A stretch of DNA of 64,000 bases from Sporocytophaga sp. (GCA_024707265.1 JANQAB010000004.1:310001-374000), one strand, 5' to 3'; shown: positions 28,129 to 37,908, counted from the stretch's first letter. Program-made: numbers and translations. The notes: a model not told the origin generated them from the letters alone.

Positions 28129-30177
28129 ATGATCAACGCGACAGAGCAAGAAGAAAGAGAATATCTTGAAGAGATTAAAGAAAAAATCACGCTGGCTGTT
28201 AAGTACATAGATGAAACTGTAAAGCAATATTCAGAAGAGATGAGGCAGAAAAAGCAATACATCCATGAACAGAAGTCGGGCATGGATGAGGCTGAAATGG
28301 TTGCTGCCGATCAATCTATTAACCGAATGGCCTTTACGGGAGGAGCAGCAGTAGAAAGAAAACGAAAACTGATCAAGCTGAGTCAGTCACCTTACTTTGG
28401 ACGAATAGATTTTATTGGCAATGATCAGGTAAGAGTGCCCGTTTATATCGGCATCTATTCCTTTGCAGATATGGAAAAGCGTGTGAACCTGATCTATGAC
28501 TGGCGTGCACCGATATCCTCCATGTTCTATGACTTTGAATTGGGTGAAGCATTTTACACCACACCTTCAGGGACAGTTCAGGGAGAGATTGTATTAAAAC
28601 GACAATACAAAATCAGAGATGGCCGCATGGAATTTATGATCGAAAACGAGGTGAATATTCATGACGATGTGCTCCAGAAAGAGCTGGCTAAATCATCTGA
28701 TGACAAGATGAAGAACATCGTGGCAACCATCCAGCGTGATCAGAATGCCGTTATCAGGAACGATACATCCCGTATTATGGTGATTCAGGGAGTAGCTGGA
28801 TCTGGTAAGACCTCTATTGCACTGCACAGAATTGCTTTCCTGTTGTATCGCTTCAGAGATAGCATTGCTGCAAAAGATATCCTGATCATTTCTCCAAACA
28901 AAGTTTTTGCCGATTACATTTCTAACGTCCTGCCAGAGCTTGGGGAAGAGCACATTCCTGAGTTGGTCATGGAAGAGCTGGCTTCAGACTTGCTTGAAAA
29001 GAAATACAAGTTCCAAACATTCTTTGAACAGGTATCCAGTTTGCTGGATGCGCACGATCCTGCTTTTATCGAACGTATTAAGTTTAAATCATCATTTGAA
29101 TTCCTCAGCAAGCTGAATCAGTACCTTCTCCATGTAGAGAATAACTATTTTAAATCTACAGATCTTAAGATCGGTCAGACGGTAGTTCCGGCTCATTTCA
29201 CACTTCAGAAGTTTAAGGGATACCATCGGATGCCTATGTTAAAAAGGTTTGATCTTGTAGTAAAAGACATCCAGACATTTGTCAGAGAGGCCAAAGGGCA
29301 GAAGCTTACAGGAAGAGATAAGGCAAGGATCTGGGAATCTATACCCCGCATGTTCAGGTTTAACAATGTGTTTGACCTCTACAAAGACTTTTATCAATGG
29401 ATCGGCAGACCAGACCTGTTCAAAACAGACCAGCAAACGGGGTTAGAATATGCGGATGTTTTTCCTTTGATCTATTTCCGTTTACGTCTCGAGGGGATAA
29501 GTACATTCGACAGAGTAAAACACTTGCTGATTGATGAAATGCAAGATTACACTCCTGTTCAGTATGCAGTATTGTCAAGATTGTTTCCCTGCAAAATGAC
29601 CATTCTGGGAGATATCAGTCAGACCGTAAACCCATACAGTGCTTCATCAGCAGAAACCATTGAAAGAGTATTTCCATCAGCAGATATTGTAAAGCTGAAC
29701 AGAAGTTACCGATCAACCATGGAGATTACTGCTTTTGCTCAGCGTATCGTTCCAAATCCTGATATCATCCCGATGGAAAGGCATGGGGAGGAGCCAGTAG
29801 TATCCGGCTTTAATAGCAAAGAAGAGGAGATTGAGGCCATTAAACAAATGATCATTGCTTTCAGAGGATCAGAGAATCGTTCTCTCGGAATTATATGCAA
29901 GACACAGCAACAGGCAGAGAAGGCTTATAATGCTTTAAAGGCAGAAGGAGTTCATTTGCTTACAGATGAGTCAACCGCTTTTAAAGAAGGCGTCAATATC
30001 AGTTCTGCTCATTTGGCTAAAGGACTTGAATTTGATGAGGTGATAGTTCCGTTTGCGACAGCAGAGAACTATAAGACGGATGTAGATAAAAGCATGTTGT
30101 ATATAGCATGTACAAGAACGATGCACAAGCTGAGAATTACTTATGTAGGGGCGGGAACGACGTTTTTATCAAAATAA
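28129..30177 (+). CDS. helD: HelD-like UvrD/Rep superfamily helicase
   Basis: 682 residues. Walker A is GVAGSGKTSIALHRIAFL, motif II is LLIDEMQDYTPVQYAVL, motif III GDISQTVNPYSAS, motif IV RSYRSTMEI and the late motif CTRTMHKLRITY. The N-terminus is a long charged helical arm (YLEEIKEKITLAVKYIDETV), the hallmark of HelD, which removes stalled RNA polymerase from DNA. The region between Walker A and motif II is larger than in UvrD. The length is slightly shorter than Bacillus HelD (about 770). Monocistronic. Confidence 0.85.
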   Translation: MINATEQEEREYLEEIKEKITLAVKYIDETVKQYSEEMRQKKQYIHEQKSGMDEAEMVAADQSINRMAFTGGAAVERKRKLIKLSQSPYFGRIDFIGNDQVRVPVYIGIYSFADMEKRVNLIYDWRAPISSMFYDFELGEAFYTTPSGTVQGEIVLKRQYKIRDGRMEFMIENEVNIHDDVLQKELAKSSDDKMKNIVATIQRDQNAVIRNDTSRIMVIQGVAGSGKTSIALHRIAFLLYRFRDSIAAKDILIISPNKVFADYISNVLPELGEEHIPELVMEELASDLLEKKYKFQTFFEQVSSLLDAHDPAFIERIKFKSSFEFLSKLNQYLLHVENNYFKSTDLKIGQTVVPAHFTLQKFKGYHRMPMLKRFDLVVKDIQTFVREAKGQKLTGRDKARIWESIPRMFRFNNVFDLYKDFYQWIGRPDLFKTDQQTGLEYADVFPLIYFRLRLEGISTFDRVKHLLIDEMQDYTPVQYAVLSRLFPCKMTILGDISQTVNPYSASSAETIERVFPSADIVKLNRSYRSTMEITAFAQRIVPNPDIIPMERHGEEPVVSGFNSKEEEIEAIKQMIIAFRGSENRSLGIICKTQQQAEKAYNALKAEGVHLLTDESTAFKEGVNISSAHLAKGLEFDEVIVPFATAENYKTDVDKSMLYIACTRTMHKLRITYVGAGTTFLSK

Positions 30178-30604
30178 AGAAAGTACAATATGCCGGGAAG
30201 TTAAGTCTTGCAATATCTCTTGCTGTTGCTCAAACTGTTGCTACTTTCCCCCTCACCGTCGCCTATCGGGGGAAGGCCACGGTGAAGTATCGATAGAATC
30301 TTGCCTGGCTTCAAACTATATTATCTCTTGCTGTTGCTCCTTTCGCCATGTCTTTCAAAAGTAGGATTTATGGTGAGGTCTTTTGAGCGCTTCACCTAAT
30401 GTGTCAATCATTGTAAACGGGTCTTAAATAGCTAATCCTGATTTTTAAAAACTTGTTCAGTTGAAAGAACGTAATTGAATCTGAGGTTAGACAAGAAAAT
30501 CTCAACAGTAAGTTGTGTACAATTTGGTTTGTCAATACAAAATATTTTAAGTAATTTGAATAAATAATACTATTTTATTTAGTAAAAGTTTAAATCGCAA
30601 ATCA
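30178..30604. other. Intergenic region with direct repeat and hairpin
   Basis: 427 bases. TATCTCTTGCTGTTGCTC occurs exactly twice, at 30214-30231 and 30322-30339. Between them is a GC-rich hairpin (CCCCCTCACCG ... CGGGGGAAGG with CACGGTGAAG). No gene or terminator run is evident. Confidence 0.5.
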
Positions 30605-31255
30605 ATGAAAGCTAGATTTTTAGGAGTTGTATTTTTATCAATTATCAGTTTTACGTATTCGTTTGCTCAAAAGTCAAAAAATTTTGATTATGGTACCCTT
30701 AAGGATGATAGTATTTATACAAATTCTTATTTCAATCTGAAAATGGACATACCATTCAGCTGGTATGTGCAATCAAAGGAGGAAGTGCAGCAAATCATGA
30801 AGACTGGAGAGAGTTTAGTTGCCGGAGAGGATGAAAAACTAAAAGCTTTAGTAAAAGCTGCTGAAGTAAAGACTGCTAATTTTCTCACTGCTTTTAAATA
30901 TGAACGTGGAGCTCCTGTAGACTTTAATCCCAGCTTCATGCTGATGGCTGAAAATATATCATCTTCTCCCGGAATTAAAAATGGAGCCGATTATTTGTTT
31001 CATACAAGGAAGTTTATGAAGCAAACCCAACTTAATTATAAATTAACTGAAGGGGAGTTTAATAGTGAAGTTTTCGGAGGGAAAACATTTCATAAAATGC
31101 ATGCAGAAGTTGACTATTCAGGGGTAGTGGTGAAGCAGGATTATTACGCGACGATTATAAATGGATTTTGTTTGGCTTTCATTTCATCTTATATTGATGA
31201 AGAACAAAATGCGGAACTTCTGAAGATTATAGGTTCTATGGAGTTTAAAAAGTAG
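30605..31255 (+). CDS. Secreted protein of unknown function
   Basis: 216 residues with a clear signal peptide MKARFLGVVFLSIISFTYSF, probable cleavage near AQ. The mature part has a YFNLKMDIPFSWYVQSKEEV strand region, typical of small secreted beta proteins that assess stress or bind ligands, but I recognise no named family. A terminator-like hairpin lies 250 bases downstream. Confidence 0.7.
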   Translation: MKARFLGVVFLSIISFTYSFAQKSKNFDYGTLKDDSIYTNSYFNLKMDIPFSWYVQSKEEVQQIMKTGESLVAGEDEKLKALVKAAEVKTANFLTAFKYERGAPVDFNPSFMLMAENISSSPGIKNGADYLFHTRKFMKQTQLNYKLTEGEFNSEVFGGKTFHKMHAEVDYSGVVVKQDYYATIINGFCLAFISSYIDEEQNAELLKIIGSMEFKK

Positions 31256-31506
31256 CGTTTTTTAGTTTATCATTTTTCTAGGAGCTTATTCATTGGGTAT
31301 CAAACGTTCTTATCATTTTTTACGAAAGCGATAGGGAGACAGCTTTAATTTTCAATTGTATACTGCGCCAAGGTGATTAGTTGAGCTTATATACTTTATT
31401 CTTCATTGATTAAAAAAATGGAAAGTTTCTTACCTGTCATTGAGACTAGCTATTCATCTATAGAAAAAGTAAATCAGAAAATAGTAGGAGAGAGTACATG
31501 GAATAT

Positions 31507-31554
31507 AAAAATCGGTATACCCAACTCTGTTGGTTTAAGTATACCGATTTTTTT
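31507..31554. terminator. Bidirectional rho-independent terminator
   Basis: AAAAATCGGTATAC (31507-31520) pairs with GTATACCGATTTTTT (31539-31553). A runs and T runs on both sides serve the plus-strand gene ending at 31255 and the minus-strand SDR gene ending at 31557. Confidence 0.75.
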
Positions 31555-31556
31555 CA

Positions 31557-32417
31557 TCAGCTTTCTACAGGTTCCCCACCATTAGGATGGATAACTTGTC
31601 CTGTGATATAAGACGCATCTTTGGATGCAAGAAATACATACGCAGGGCCTACTTCTGATGGTTGTCCAGGTCTGCCCAAAGGTACTTGTTTTCCAAAGCT
31701 CTCTACTTTGTCCGGAGGGAAAGTAGCTGGAATCAATGGAGTCCATATAGGGCCTGGAGCTACTGCATTAACTCTTATCCCTCTTTTTGCAAGACTGCTT
31801 GCTAATGATCTTGTAAATGTTACAATGGCTCCTTTAGTAGATGAATAATCGAGCAAAGATTCTTTTCCACGGTAAGCAGTTACTGAGCTGGTATTGATGA
31901 CGCAATCACCTTCTTTCATCTGTTTTAATGCTGCCTGCGTGAGATAGAACATAGAAAAGATATTGGTGCGGAATGTTCTTTCCAGCTGCTCTGCTGTTAT
32001 TTCTTCCAGAGAGCCTTTTACATGTTGTTCGGCTGCATTATTGACAAGGATATTCAACTCTCCCAATTGCTTGCGGGTTTCTTCGATAGCTTTATTACAA
32101 AAGTTCTGATCTCCTATATCTCCTGAAATTAGCATGCATTTACGACCTTCCTTTTCTACCATTTTTTTAGTTTGTTCTGCATCTTCATGTTCTTTCAGAT
32201 ATACAATTGAAATGTCTGCACCTTCTTTAGCGAAATGAACGGCAACAGATCTTCCAATGCCGCTATCGCCACCAGTGATTAAGGCAATTTTACCTTTAAG
32301 TTTTTCACTGCCTTTATAGTCACCTCTGATAATCTCAGGTTTAAGCCGCATCTCTGTTTCAGAGCCCGGCTGTTCATCCAGATGTTCCGCCGGTAATGAT
32401 GATGGTTTATATTCCAT
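31557..32417 (-). CDS. SDR-family oxidoreductase, general-stress type
   Basis: 286 residues. The Rossmann motif is TGGDSGIGRSVAVHFAKEGA, the NNAA motif LNILVNNAAEQH, and the catalytic set is Ser in INTSSVTAYRGKES followed by Tyr and Lys in LLDYSSTKGAIV. The N-terminal extension of about 40 residues (EHLDEQPGSETEMRLKPE) is typical of the YhdF/YdaD stress-induced SDR group, homologous to glucose dehydrogenases. The C-terminus ends VIHPNGGEPVES. Substrate is not known. Confidence 0.9.
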   Translation of the reverse strand: MEYKPSSLPAEHLDEQPGSETEMRLKPEIIRGDYKGSEKLKGKIALITGGDSGIGRSVAVHFAKEGADISIVYLKEHEDAEQTKKMVEKEGRKCMLISGDIGDQNFCNKAIEETRKQLGELNILVNNAAEQHVKGSLEEITAEQLERTFRTNIFSMFYLTQAALKQMKEGDCVINTSSVTAYRGKESLLDYSSTKGAIVTFTRSLASSLAKRGIRVNAVAPGPIWTPLIPATFPPDKVESFGKQVPLGRPGQPSEVGPAYVFLASKDASYITGQVIHPNGGEPVES

Positions 32418-32494
32418 TGCTTCAGTTTTTAGCCATTTAATGTTAAGACTTCAATGTTTTTAAATGCTGAAAGAATGAATATCAACTTGCTCCT

Positions 32495-33058
32495 CTATGA
32501 CAAGAATTGAATGGATGATTGAGGATTATAAGCTGATTTTCTTTCAGAAAGGTGTAATCGCCTATTGTATTCGAATGCTGCTACAGTTCCGAAAACGATA
32601 TGTGCAATGACCAGATTTATAAGATAACTTTTTCTGTCAATCTGCGGAGGATTGCGATGTAAGTTCATATATAGATACCAGACAGAGATGCCCAGTAATC
32701 CATTTGTTAAACCTAAGGTTAAGCCACCTGTAAGATTGGGCTTAGTAATTCTGTTTTTCCATAGATAATGGTAACAATAGAGAAAGAATATGCCTATGGA
32801 ATAATGTATGAAGGTGCCTGTAGCTTTTATTTGGGCTAATGATATTACTCCTTTTTCATTGTGTGTTTTGTTGGTAAGTGATCTTCCAAGTATTCTTATT
32901 ACCCTCATTTGTTTCCTGGAAATTTCAGAAACAATTTTCATATATAAGGTCATATAATTCGTTGCATCCACAGCTGTCCGGACCAAATCTTTATTTTCCC
33001 TATATACTGTAAATAGTTTAAACGCCATCTTCGATTTTTTATACAAATTCCTGAACAT
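32495..33058 (-). CDS. Membrane protein of unknown function
   Basis: 187 residues. The first 90 are polar and helical; hydrophobic segments follow at about residues 85-107 (FIHYSIGIFFLYCYHYLWK), 115-135 (LTLGLTNGLLGISVWYLYM) and 150-170 (INLVIAHIVFGTVAAF). The C-terminal tail is charged. No motif recognised. It follows the SDR gene on the same strand but is separated by 77 bases. Confidence 0.6.
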   Translation of the reverse strand: MFRNLYKKSKMAFKLFTVYRENKDLVRTAVDATNYMTLYMKIVSEISRKQMRVIRILGRSLTNKTHNEKGVISLAQIKATGTFIHYSIGIFFLYCYHYLWKNRITKPNLTGGLTLGLTNGLLGISVWYLYMNLHRNPPQIDRKSYLINLVIAHIVFGTVAAFEYNRRLHLSERKSAYNPQSSIQFLS

Positions 33059-33296
33059 ATCCCCATTATTTTAATAATATCAAGATCATTAGAAAAGGAT
33101 ATTTTGTCTTACATCAAAAAGGAACCCTTCTTTATCTGTATTCATTTGCATCCTTCTCTTCAGTAACCAATCATTAATTTTATCCGACTTCATAACATAA
33201 ATGAAAAAGTTATAGTTTTTCCTGTTCACAACAGCTAAACTGTGGGTACATGAATGGGCATAATAAATACCTGATATTGTTATTGTGGATACAAGG

Positions 33297-33623
33297 ATGT
33301 TATTTTTTATAACCGGTGTGTGGCCTTTGGTTCACATTTATTCCTTCATGGTGATAAGCGGGCCTAAAAATGAGATATGGCTGGTGAGGACGGTGGGGTT
33401 ATTGATTACCTCTATTTCCCTAGGATTGTTGTCTTCTGCAATTATGAAAAAAGTAGATGTTCCTGTAATAATTATTGCTTTCGGATCTGCTCTCAGCCTT
33501 TTATTCGTAGACTTGTTTTATGTCTATAAAAATGTGATTGCGAAAACTTATCTCGGAGATGCTTTTGTTGAGGTTTTAATTTTGATCAGCTGGTTGATCA
33601 TATTCCTGAGATTAAAGAGATAA
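33297..33623 (+). CDS. Small membrane protein, four helices
   Basis: 108 residues from the ATG at 33297 (an in-frame GTG at 33285 adds four). Hydrophobic stretches MLFFITGVWPLVHIYSFMVI, VRTVGLLITSISLGLLSSAI, PVIIIAFGSALSLLFVDLFY and FVEVLILISWLIIFLRL span the protein. No motif recognised. Confidence 0.6.
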   Translation: MLFFITGVWPLVHIYSFMVISGPKNEIWLVRTVGLLITSISLGLLSSAIMKKVDVPVIIIAFGSALSLLFVDLFYVYKNVIAKTYLGDAFVEVLILISWLIIFLRLKR

Positions 33624-33776
33624 ACAAAAGCCTTTAGTTATTTTAATACTATTGCATTAGGTTCCTCAGAGATAGTGAACATTTTCTATATTTCATAGAT
33701 TCCATTTAACATTAGTAATGACCTGTCTGATGGTTGAATTCATTAAAGGGAAATATTTGTTCTGCTAAGATTAGTA

Positions 33777-34154
33777 TTACTCGAATACATACTTTCCTGA
33801 ACTTTTATCGTTAAGCTTTATTAGGTTAAATAATTTTTTCCAAAGTGGTTGTTTGGAAGCGTCATAGTAGGCAGGTTTTAAAGGGTTAAAGGAATCTTTA
33901 ATATAACCAATCATATCCGGCTTTTGAAAAGCAAATTCAGGATCTGCTACTGCAATATGAGGGACAAAAATTTTCCCGTTAGTTAATACTACGTGTACTC
34001 CTATATTATCTTCAGTGTGAGATTTATAATTTCCTAAATCAGTATATCTTACTTGTATTCTTGAAATTAAATGAATGATTTCCTTTTGTCTTTTCGTAGT
34101 TTGATTTCTTAACATATCATTGAAAATTTGAAACAGGATCAATAAAGGCTTCAT
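33777..34154 (-). CDS. Small protein of unknown function
   Basis: 125 residues from the ATG at 34154 (MKPLLILFQIFNDM); an upstream TTG at 34178 is possible. It contains an HLISRIQVRYTDLGNYKSHT segment and a strand region VHVVLTNGKIFVPHIAVADP, followed by a basic C-terminus. No domain recognised. Confidence 0.6.
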   Translation of the reverse strand: MKPLLILFQIFNDMLRNQTTKRQKEIIHLISRIQVRYTDLGNYKSHTEDNIGVHVVLTNGKIFVPHIAVADPEFAFQKPDMIGYIKDSFNPLKPAYYDASKQPLWKKLFNLIKLNDKSSGKYVFE

Positions 34155-34521
34155 TATGCTGCAACGTTCCTTTATCAAGCATAGGTTTATATAATAATTC
34201 CTTGAATTTTATTCTGACTTTTAATTATTTATGCTGGATTGTTTCAGCAGAAAGGGTAGAATCGTTGGGGAATTGTTGATGGGTAATGATTTAGTGACAT
34301 AATAGCTGTACTCGAAGTTTAATTTTGGGGTTTAAAATTCTGATTTTAAAAGTTAAGGTTCTGTAGGATACGATTAGGAATAATATTGGTTTGGGCTATT
34401 CGTCGAAAGTATAGTTTCTTAGTACAAAAATTAATTGATGGCTTATGGTTAGACAAGTATAACATTCCGAAAATCAGAGCTTTTCTCTTTAAGATGAGAA
34501 ATGCTCTGAGTAGAAGAATAT

Positions 34522-34905
34522 TTATACATATTTCCCATGTGCAGGTATGGCGATAGTATCAAATTCTTGTATCAGTTTTTCCAGCCCATTGGATAGTTCC
34601 TCGCTTTGCATTGCTGTCCCATGTCCTGATATTACAACTTGAGGATGAAGAGTCTTCAGTTTATTTTACAGAGGTGCATGCTGCTTTCTAGTCCGGTAAA
34701 ACACCATCTACAGTAGGGTCAGGATAATTTTTCTATCCGGTCAGATATGGAAATTCAAGAGGATTGGCATATACCGGAACATCCCATTACCTGATAAGAT
34801 CTACCACACCTCCTACATGATCAAAATGTCCATGGGTTAAAAGAATTGCAGATGGTTTACGGTTTTTACCAAACCTTTCTTTAACAGCAGTTAAGAAAAC
34901 AGTAG
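34522..34905 (-). pseudogene. Decayed metallo-beta-lactamase fold hydrolase
   Basis: On the minus strand, KNRKPSAILLTHGHFDHVGG carries the metal-binding signature THGHFDH, and further on come WDVPVYANPLEF and LHPQVVISGHGTAMQ with AIPAHGKYV and a stop at 34522. Several stops (for example after VVDLIR and PYLTG) and at least one frameshift interrupt it, and the N-terminus is missing. Neighbouring sequence gives no intact copy. Confidence 0.8.
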
Positions 34906-34915
34906 GTGAATAAAA

Positions 34916-34945
34916 AAATAGTAGCCGTAAAAGGGGCTACTATTT
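34916..34945 (-). terminator. Rho-independent terminator of the gene at 35000
   Basis: AAATAGTAGCC (34916-34926) pairs with GGCTACTATTT (34935-34945); on the minus strand a run of seven T follows, 55 bases after the stop of the gene at 35000-35275. Confidence 0.75.
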
Positions 34946-34999
34946 ATATCATTGCAATTCGGCTTATCTTAATTAGTTCAGATTGTTCTGCCAACGAGA

Positions 35000-35275
35000 T
35001 CACTCGTGTCCGTGAGTTTTTACGAGTTTATTATAAACCCCGAAAAGCAGAAAGGGTGCGGCCCACTGTCCTACAAACAAAGCATCTCTATCCTTTCTGT
35101 TTAGTTTTAAGGTTAAAGAAGCTGCCATAGAACCAATAGCTGCCCACAAATACACATCTGAAGGTAATTTAGCCGTTTGTGTTTCAATAAACTTGGCTAT
35201 TTTTCCCTCTCTGAAATCTTCACTATTAATTTTAGTTTTGATATCATTTATGAATGTTCCAACGCTTTCCATCAT
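35000..35275 (-). CDS. Small conserved protein with two hydrophobic segments
   Basis: 91 residues (MMESVGTFINDIKTKIN...). A polar N-terminal helix is followed by IETQTAKLPSDVYLWAAIGS, then MAASLTLKLNRK and GQWAAPFLLFGVYNKLVKTH. The pattern TAKLPSD..LWAA and GQWAAPFLL.GVYNK is one I recall as conserved in many bacteria, function unknown. A dedicated terminator follows, so it is expressed alone. Confidence 0.75.
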   Translation of the reverse strand: MMESVGTFINDIKTKINSEDFREGKIAKFIETQTAKLPSDVYLWAAIGSMAASLTLKLNRKDRDALFVGQWAAPFLLFGVYNKLVKTHGHE

Positions 35276-35633
35276 ATCTTCAGTTTTTCTCTTATGAGAA
35301 CAGAGGCTGGTAAGCCATTGTTCCTTGAATGCATTTGGGAAGGAGGAAGGGGACTAAATTGGTTGATTTTAAATGGGTTGATGAGGGTGATTTGTTTTTG
35401 ATTTATGTATGAAGTGGTTCTGCTAATTTTTAAAGTGTCCGATTTTAAATTAAGGCCATAAAGCATAAAGGAATTATATATGAAATGGTCATAGGAGATG
35501 AAGCAGCATTGCATCCCAGCATCTTTTAATTATATTTAAGCTTGTTTCTTTTAAGGAGGCATCTATTATGGGATATGCTTTTTAAATATCTCTTGAAGAT
35601 AAAAAGCAGGTTCTGCGTTTTAAAATATTTAAC
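35276..35633. other. Intergenic region without recognised features
   Basis: 358 bases between divergent genes. No ORF, repeat or clear promoter was seen, apart from AAAGGGGACTAAATTGGTTG with no obvious role. Confidence 0.4.
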
Positions 35634-36875
35634 ATGATTATAAAGAAATTACTTGCTCCACTGGTAAACAATAAAATTTTAAAGGAAGCCGAGCATTGCT
35701 ATATAGCCTCTGCTGCTATTTCAGAGTCTGCATTTGATCTTCTGATGAGCAATCTGTCACCCCGATGCAATGTGGATATTGTTACTGGCCTGGATCTGCC
35801 CACTCATCCTGACGTGCTTTGGAAAATTCTCAAACAATATCCCGGTCGAGTAACACTGAGGATCTTTACCCGAAATGTCTTCCATTCCAATCTATACATT
35901 TTTGATTTGCCTTTCAGGAAAAGAGTAGCCTTCGTTGGTTCCGGAAGCCTTACTCTGGGAGGCCTTAAAGATGATGAAGAGCTTTCTTATAAAATAGATG
36001 TTGAAAGAAATGTTGAGGACTTAAAAGCCTGGTTCAGATCTTATTTTGATTTTGGACAAGATCTGTCTGAGAAAATTATTAAAGAATATGAAATGCTGTA
36101 CCCTTCAATCGTAGCTAGGGATAATGCAACGAAGGAAGATATGAGGCAATTGACAGATGTTATAACTGGTCGCTTTAGTCTTACAGGTATTAATTTTTCC
36201 AAGCAATACTTTAAAGCAGAAGATTACGCAACGCTGGATAATAGCAAAGTTGCTTTAAATACGCAGTTGGTACACCATGAAAGAGTCATGCTGAAGAATA
36301 AATTGCTGGAGCTACATGAACAGTTAAAACCGCATCTGCATAAACTTAAGCTTCATGAAAATGATGATCCTGAACAAATCGTAAGCAGCCTTCATCCTGT
36401 GTTTCATTATGAAAATAAAGTAAAGACTATATGGCTTGCTTATGGCAGAAGCAAAAAAGAATTGGATGCTCATAAGGCAAACCTCACGGACCTTTTAAAC
36501 ATTCAGTTAATGCTGAAGTCTCAGGAATTCGGGATATGCTTATCGTTAGGAAAACCCAATGGCGGAACTGAAGATCGTGAGTATTTCAGAACGGAAATGA
36601 ATAGTGAAGAGTACAGGAAAAAATTCTATGATCTGTTAAAGGGTTTGGGCAAGGATTACTGGATAGAGGTAGCAGGAGAGAAAAAGCAGGCTGACTCTTT
36701 TGCGGATGAACAAGCCTTATGGAACTATACCAATTCTGATCATATACAATATCATTTTATCATAGGCAGGACCTATGTTCCCAATGACCAGGAGATATCT
36801 GCTGATCATATTGTGCCTACTATTCAGAAGGAAATTGATAAATTAATACATATATACAGATTCATTAAACTGTAG
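35634..36875 (+). CDS. Phospholipase D-like protein with altered HKD motif
   Basis: 413 residues. The N-terminal domain has CYIASAAISESAFDLLMSNL and VFHSNLYIFD, which aligns with the HxKx4D signature of phospholipase D-like nucleases but has Asn86 in place of Lys (His84, Asp91 kept). The next block, VGSGSLTLGGLKDDEELSYK, is the usual follow-on glycine/serine loop. Only one such half-site is present, so the protein would need to dimerise or be inactive. The C-terminal 200 residues are helical with PHLHKLKLHENDDPEQIV and lack a named domain. In other bacteria such modules occur in DNA repair and defence. Monocistronic with a terminator after it. Confidence 0.65.
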   Translation: MIIKKLLAPLVNNKILKEAEHCYIASAAISESAFDLLMSNLSPRCNVDIVTGLDLPTHPDVLWKILKQYPGRVTLRIFTRNVFHSNLYIFDLPFRKRVAFVGSGSLTLGGLKDDEELSYKIDVERNVEDLKAWFRSYFDFGQDLSEKIIKEYEMLYPSIVARDNATKEDMRQLTDVITGRFSLTGINFSKQYFKAEDYATLDNSKVALNTQLVHHERVMLKNKLLELHEQLKPHLHKLKLHENDDPEQIVSSLHPVFHYENKVKTIWLAYGRSKKELDAHKANLTDLLNIQLMLKSQEFGICLSLGKPNGGTEDREYFRTEMNSEEYRKKFYDLLKGLGKDYWIEVAGEKKQADSFADEQALWNYTNSDHIQYHFIIGRTYVPNDQEISADHIVPTIQKEIDKLIHIYRFIKL

Positions 36876-36901
36876 AGATGCCATGCCTGTCGTCTCTTTT
36901 T
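36874..36901 (+). terminator. Rho-independent terminator
   Basis: AGAGATG pairs with CGTCTCT (one T-G wobble) around a loop of about ten bases, followed by five T, starting at the stop codon of the PLD-like gene. Confidence 0.6.
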
Positions 36902-37139
36902 CTATGTCGTCTCTTTTGTTACTGGTAAACAACAGCTTCTATTATAGTTTTATATGCTTGCCTTTCATAAACCCAGGTCGAGGAAACCTGAACCAGTGAG
37001 GTTCATATAGAATAATAAGATACAAGCCTTAGTTCTATTATTCCGTATATATCCTGATATCCTCATGTAGGCTTTATTAACTCTCTTTTTTTGTCTATAT
37101 TTATATGCAGCTCAAGATAATCTATATGGCATTTTTACT

Positions 37140-37631
37140 ATGAAGCATTATAAGTTCTCTACCAGAGAGTTCGGTATATCAGATACAGGAATTCATTTAT
37201 TAAGAAGTAATTTTAATTACAGCACAATCAATTTTAAAGATATTACCTCACTGGAAATAGGCAGGGGAAGGTTAATCAGGAACTGGATTTTTGTTTTTAT
37301 TTTTGGATTAAGCCTGATTGTTTTTAGCATATATTATGCTTATGGGCTGAAAGTGGTGTTTAACGACCCAGGAGTTAAACGGATTTATATAGAAGAATTA
37401 ATGGTTCCTTTCTTGCCGGCTCTATTAGGCGGATTTTGCATATACTCTTCCAGCCGAAAAGGAATTGTGATGAAGATACAGCATAATGGTAAAAAGGGGT
37501 CTTATCCTCTGGAAGATATTATTAAGAATAACCAATATGATGATTTTGTTGACTATTTAGTCAATACTGCGAAGGTTTATTCGAAGATGAAGCATATTAA
37601 TGACCATAAGAAGCTGGCTCATATTGATTGA
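37140..37631 (+). CDS. Membrane protein of unknown function
   Basis: 163 residues. Two hydrophobic helices: about residues 48-69 (WIFVFIFGLSLIVFSIYYAY) and 89-105 (FLPALLGGFCIYSS). Outer parts are soluble; the C-terminus ends in a basic helix. No motif recognised. Confidence 0.6.
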   Translation: MKHYKFSTREFGISDTGIHLLRSNFNYSTINFKDITSLEIGRGRLIRNWIFVFIFGLSLIVFSIYYAYGLKVVFNDPGVKRIYIEELMVPFLPALLGGFCIYSSSRKGIVMKIQHNGKKGSYPLEDIIKNNQYDDFVDYLVNTAKVYSKMKHINDHKKLAHID

Positions 37632-37713
37632 TTAATTTCTTTCTATTTTACATGCTTAACCTGAGACAGGAGTGACGAAGGCCTTTTGCAAACGAATCAT
37701 TTACCAAAATGAT

Positions 37714-37908
37714 TCAGATATTGCACTTATCAAAAAATATTTTTGTTGCTTTATAAAGGGGCTCGAATGTTTTGAGTGATTCATTACACTTTAAGTCTTC
37801 ATAGTAGACAGGTATAGTTCCCCCTGTATAGTAAGGAACAATATAGAAGATATTGTTATATGAAAAAGGTACATAAAGCATCAAGTGATAAGCTGGCAAG
37901 TATGGCAT
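37714..37908 (-). CDS. Possible small gene or relic, uncertain
   Basis: A 64-codon frame that looks like protein in its second half (IVPYYTGGTIPVYYEDLKCN). It overlaps the 54-residue gene at 37860-38024 on the opposite strand by 49 bases, and it has no recognisable start context. It is more likely the C-terminal remnant of a lost gene than a functional one. Confidence 0.25.
   Translation of the reverse strand: MPYLPAYHLMLYVPFSYNNIFYIVPYYTGGTIPVYYEDLKCNESLKTFEPLYKATKIFFDKCNI

Larger units (their letters stand above)
34155..34999. other. Intergenic region holding a decayed gene and hairpins
   Basis: 845 bases. It contains the metallo-beta-lactamase relic (34522-34905), a hairpin after its 3' end (CAGAGC at 34475 with GCTCTG at 34503, a terminator-like fold on the minus strand) and the terminator at 34916. 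The segment 34190-34470 shows no feature. Confidence 0.6.

Noticed and set aside
30108-30296. 62-residue frame after helD
   Set aside because: It overlaps the helD end in another frame and the repeat/hairpin region, with no protein pattern.
34906-35130. Plus-strand 74-residue frame over the small conserved gene
   Set aside because: It overlaps the better-supported minus-strand gene and the terminator; residue pattern is not protein-like.
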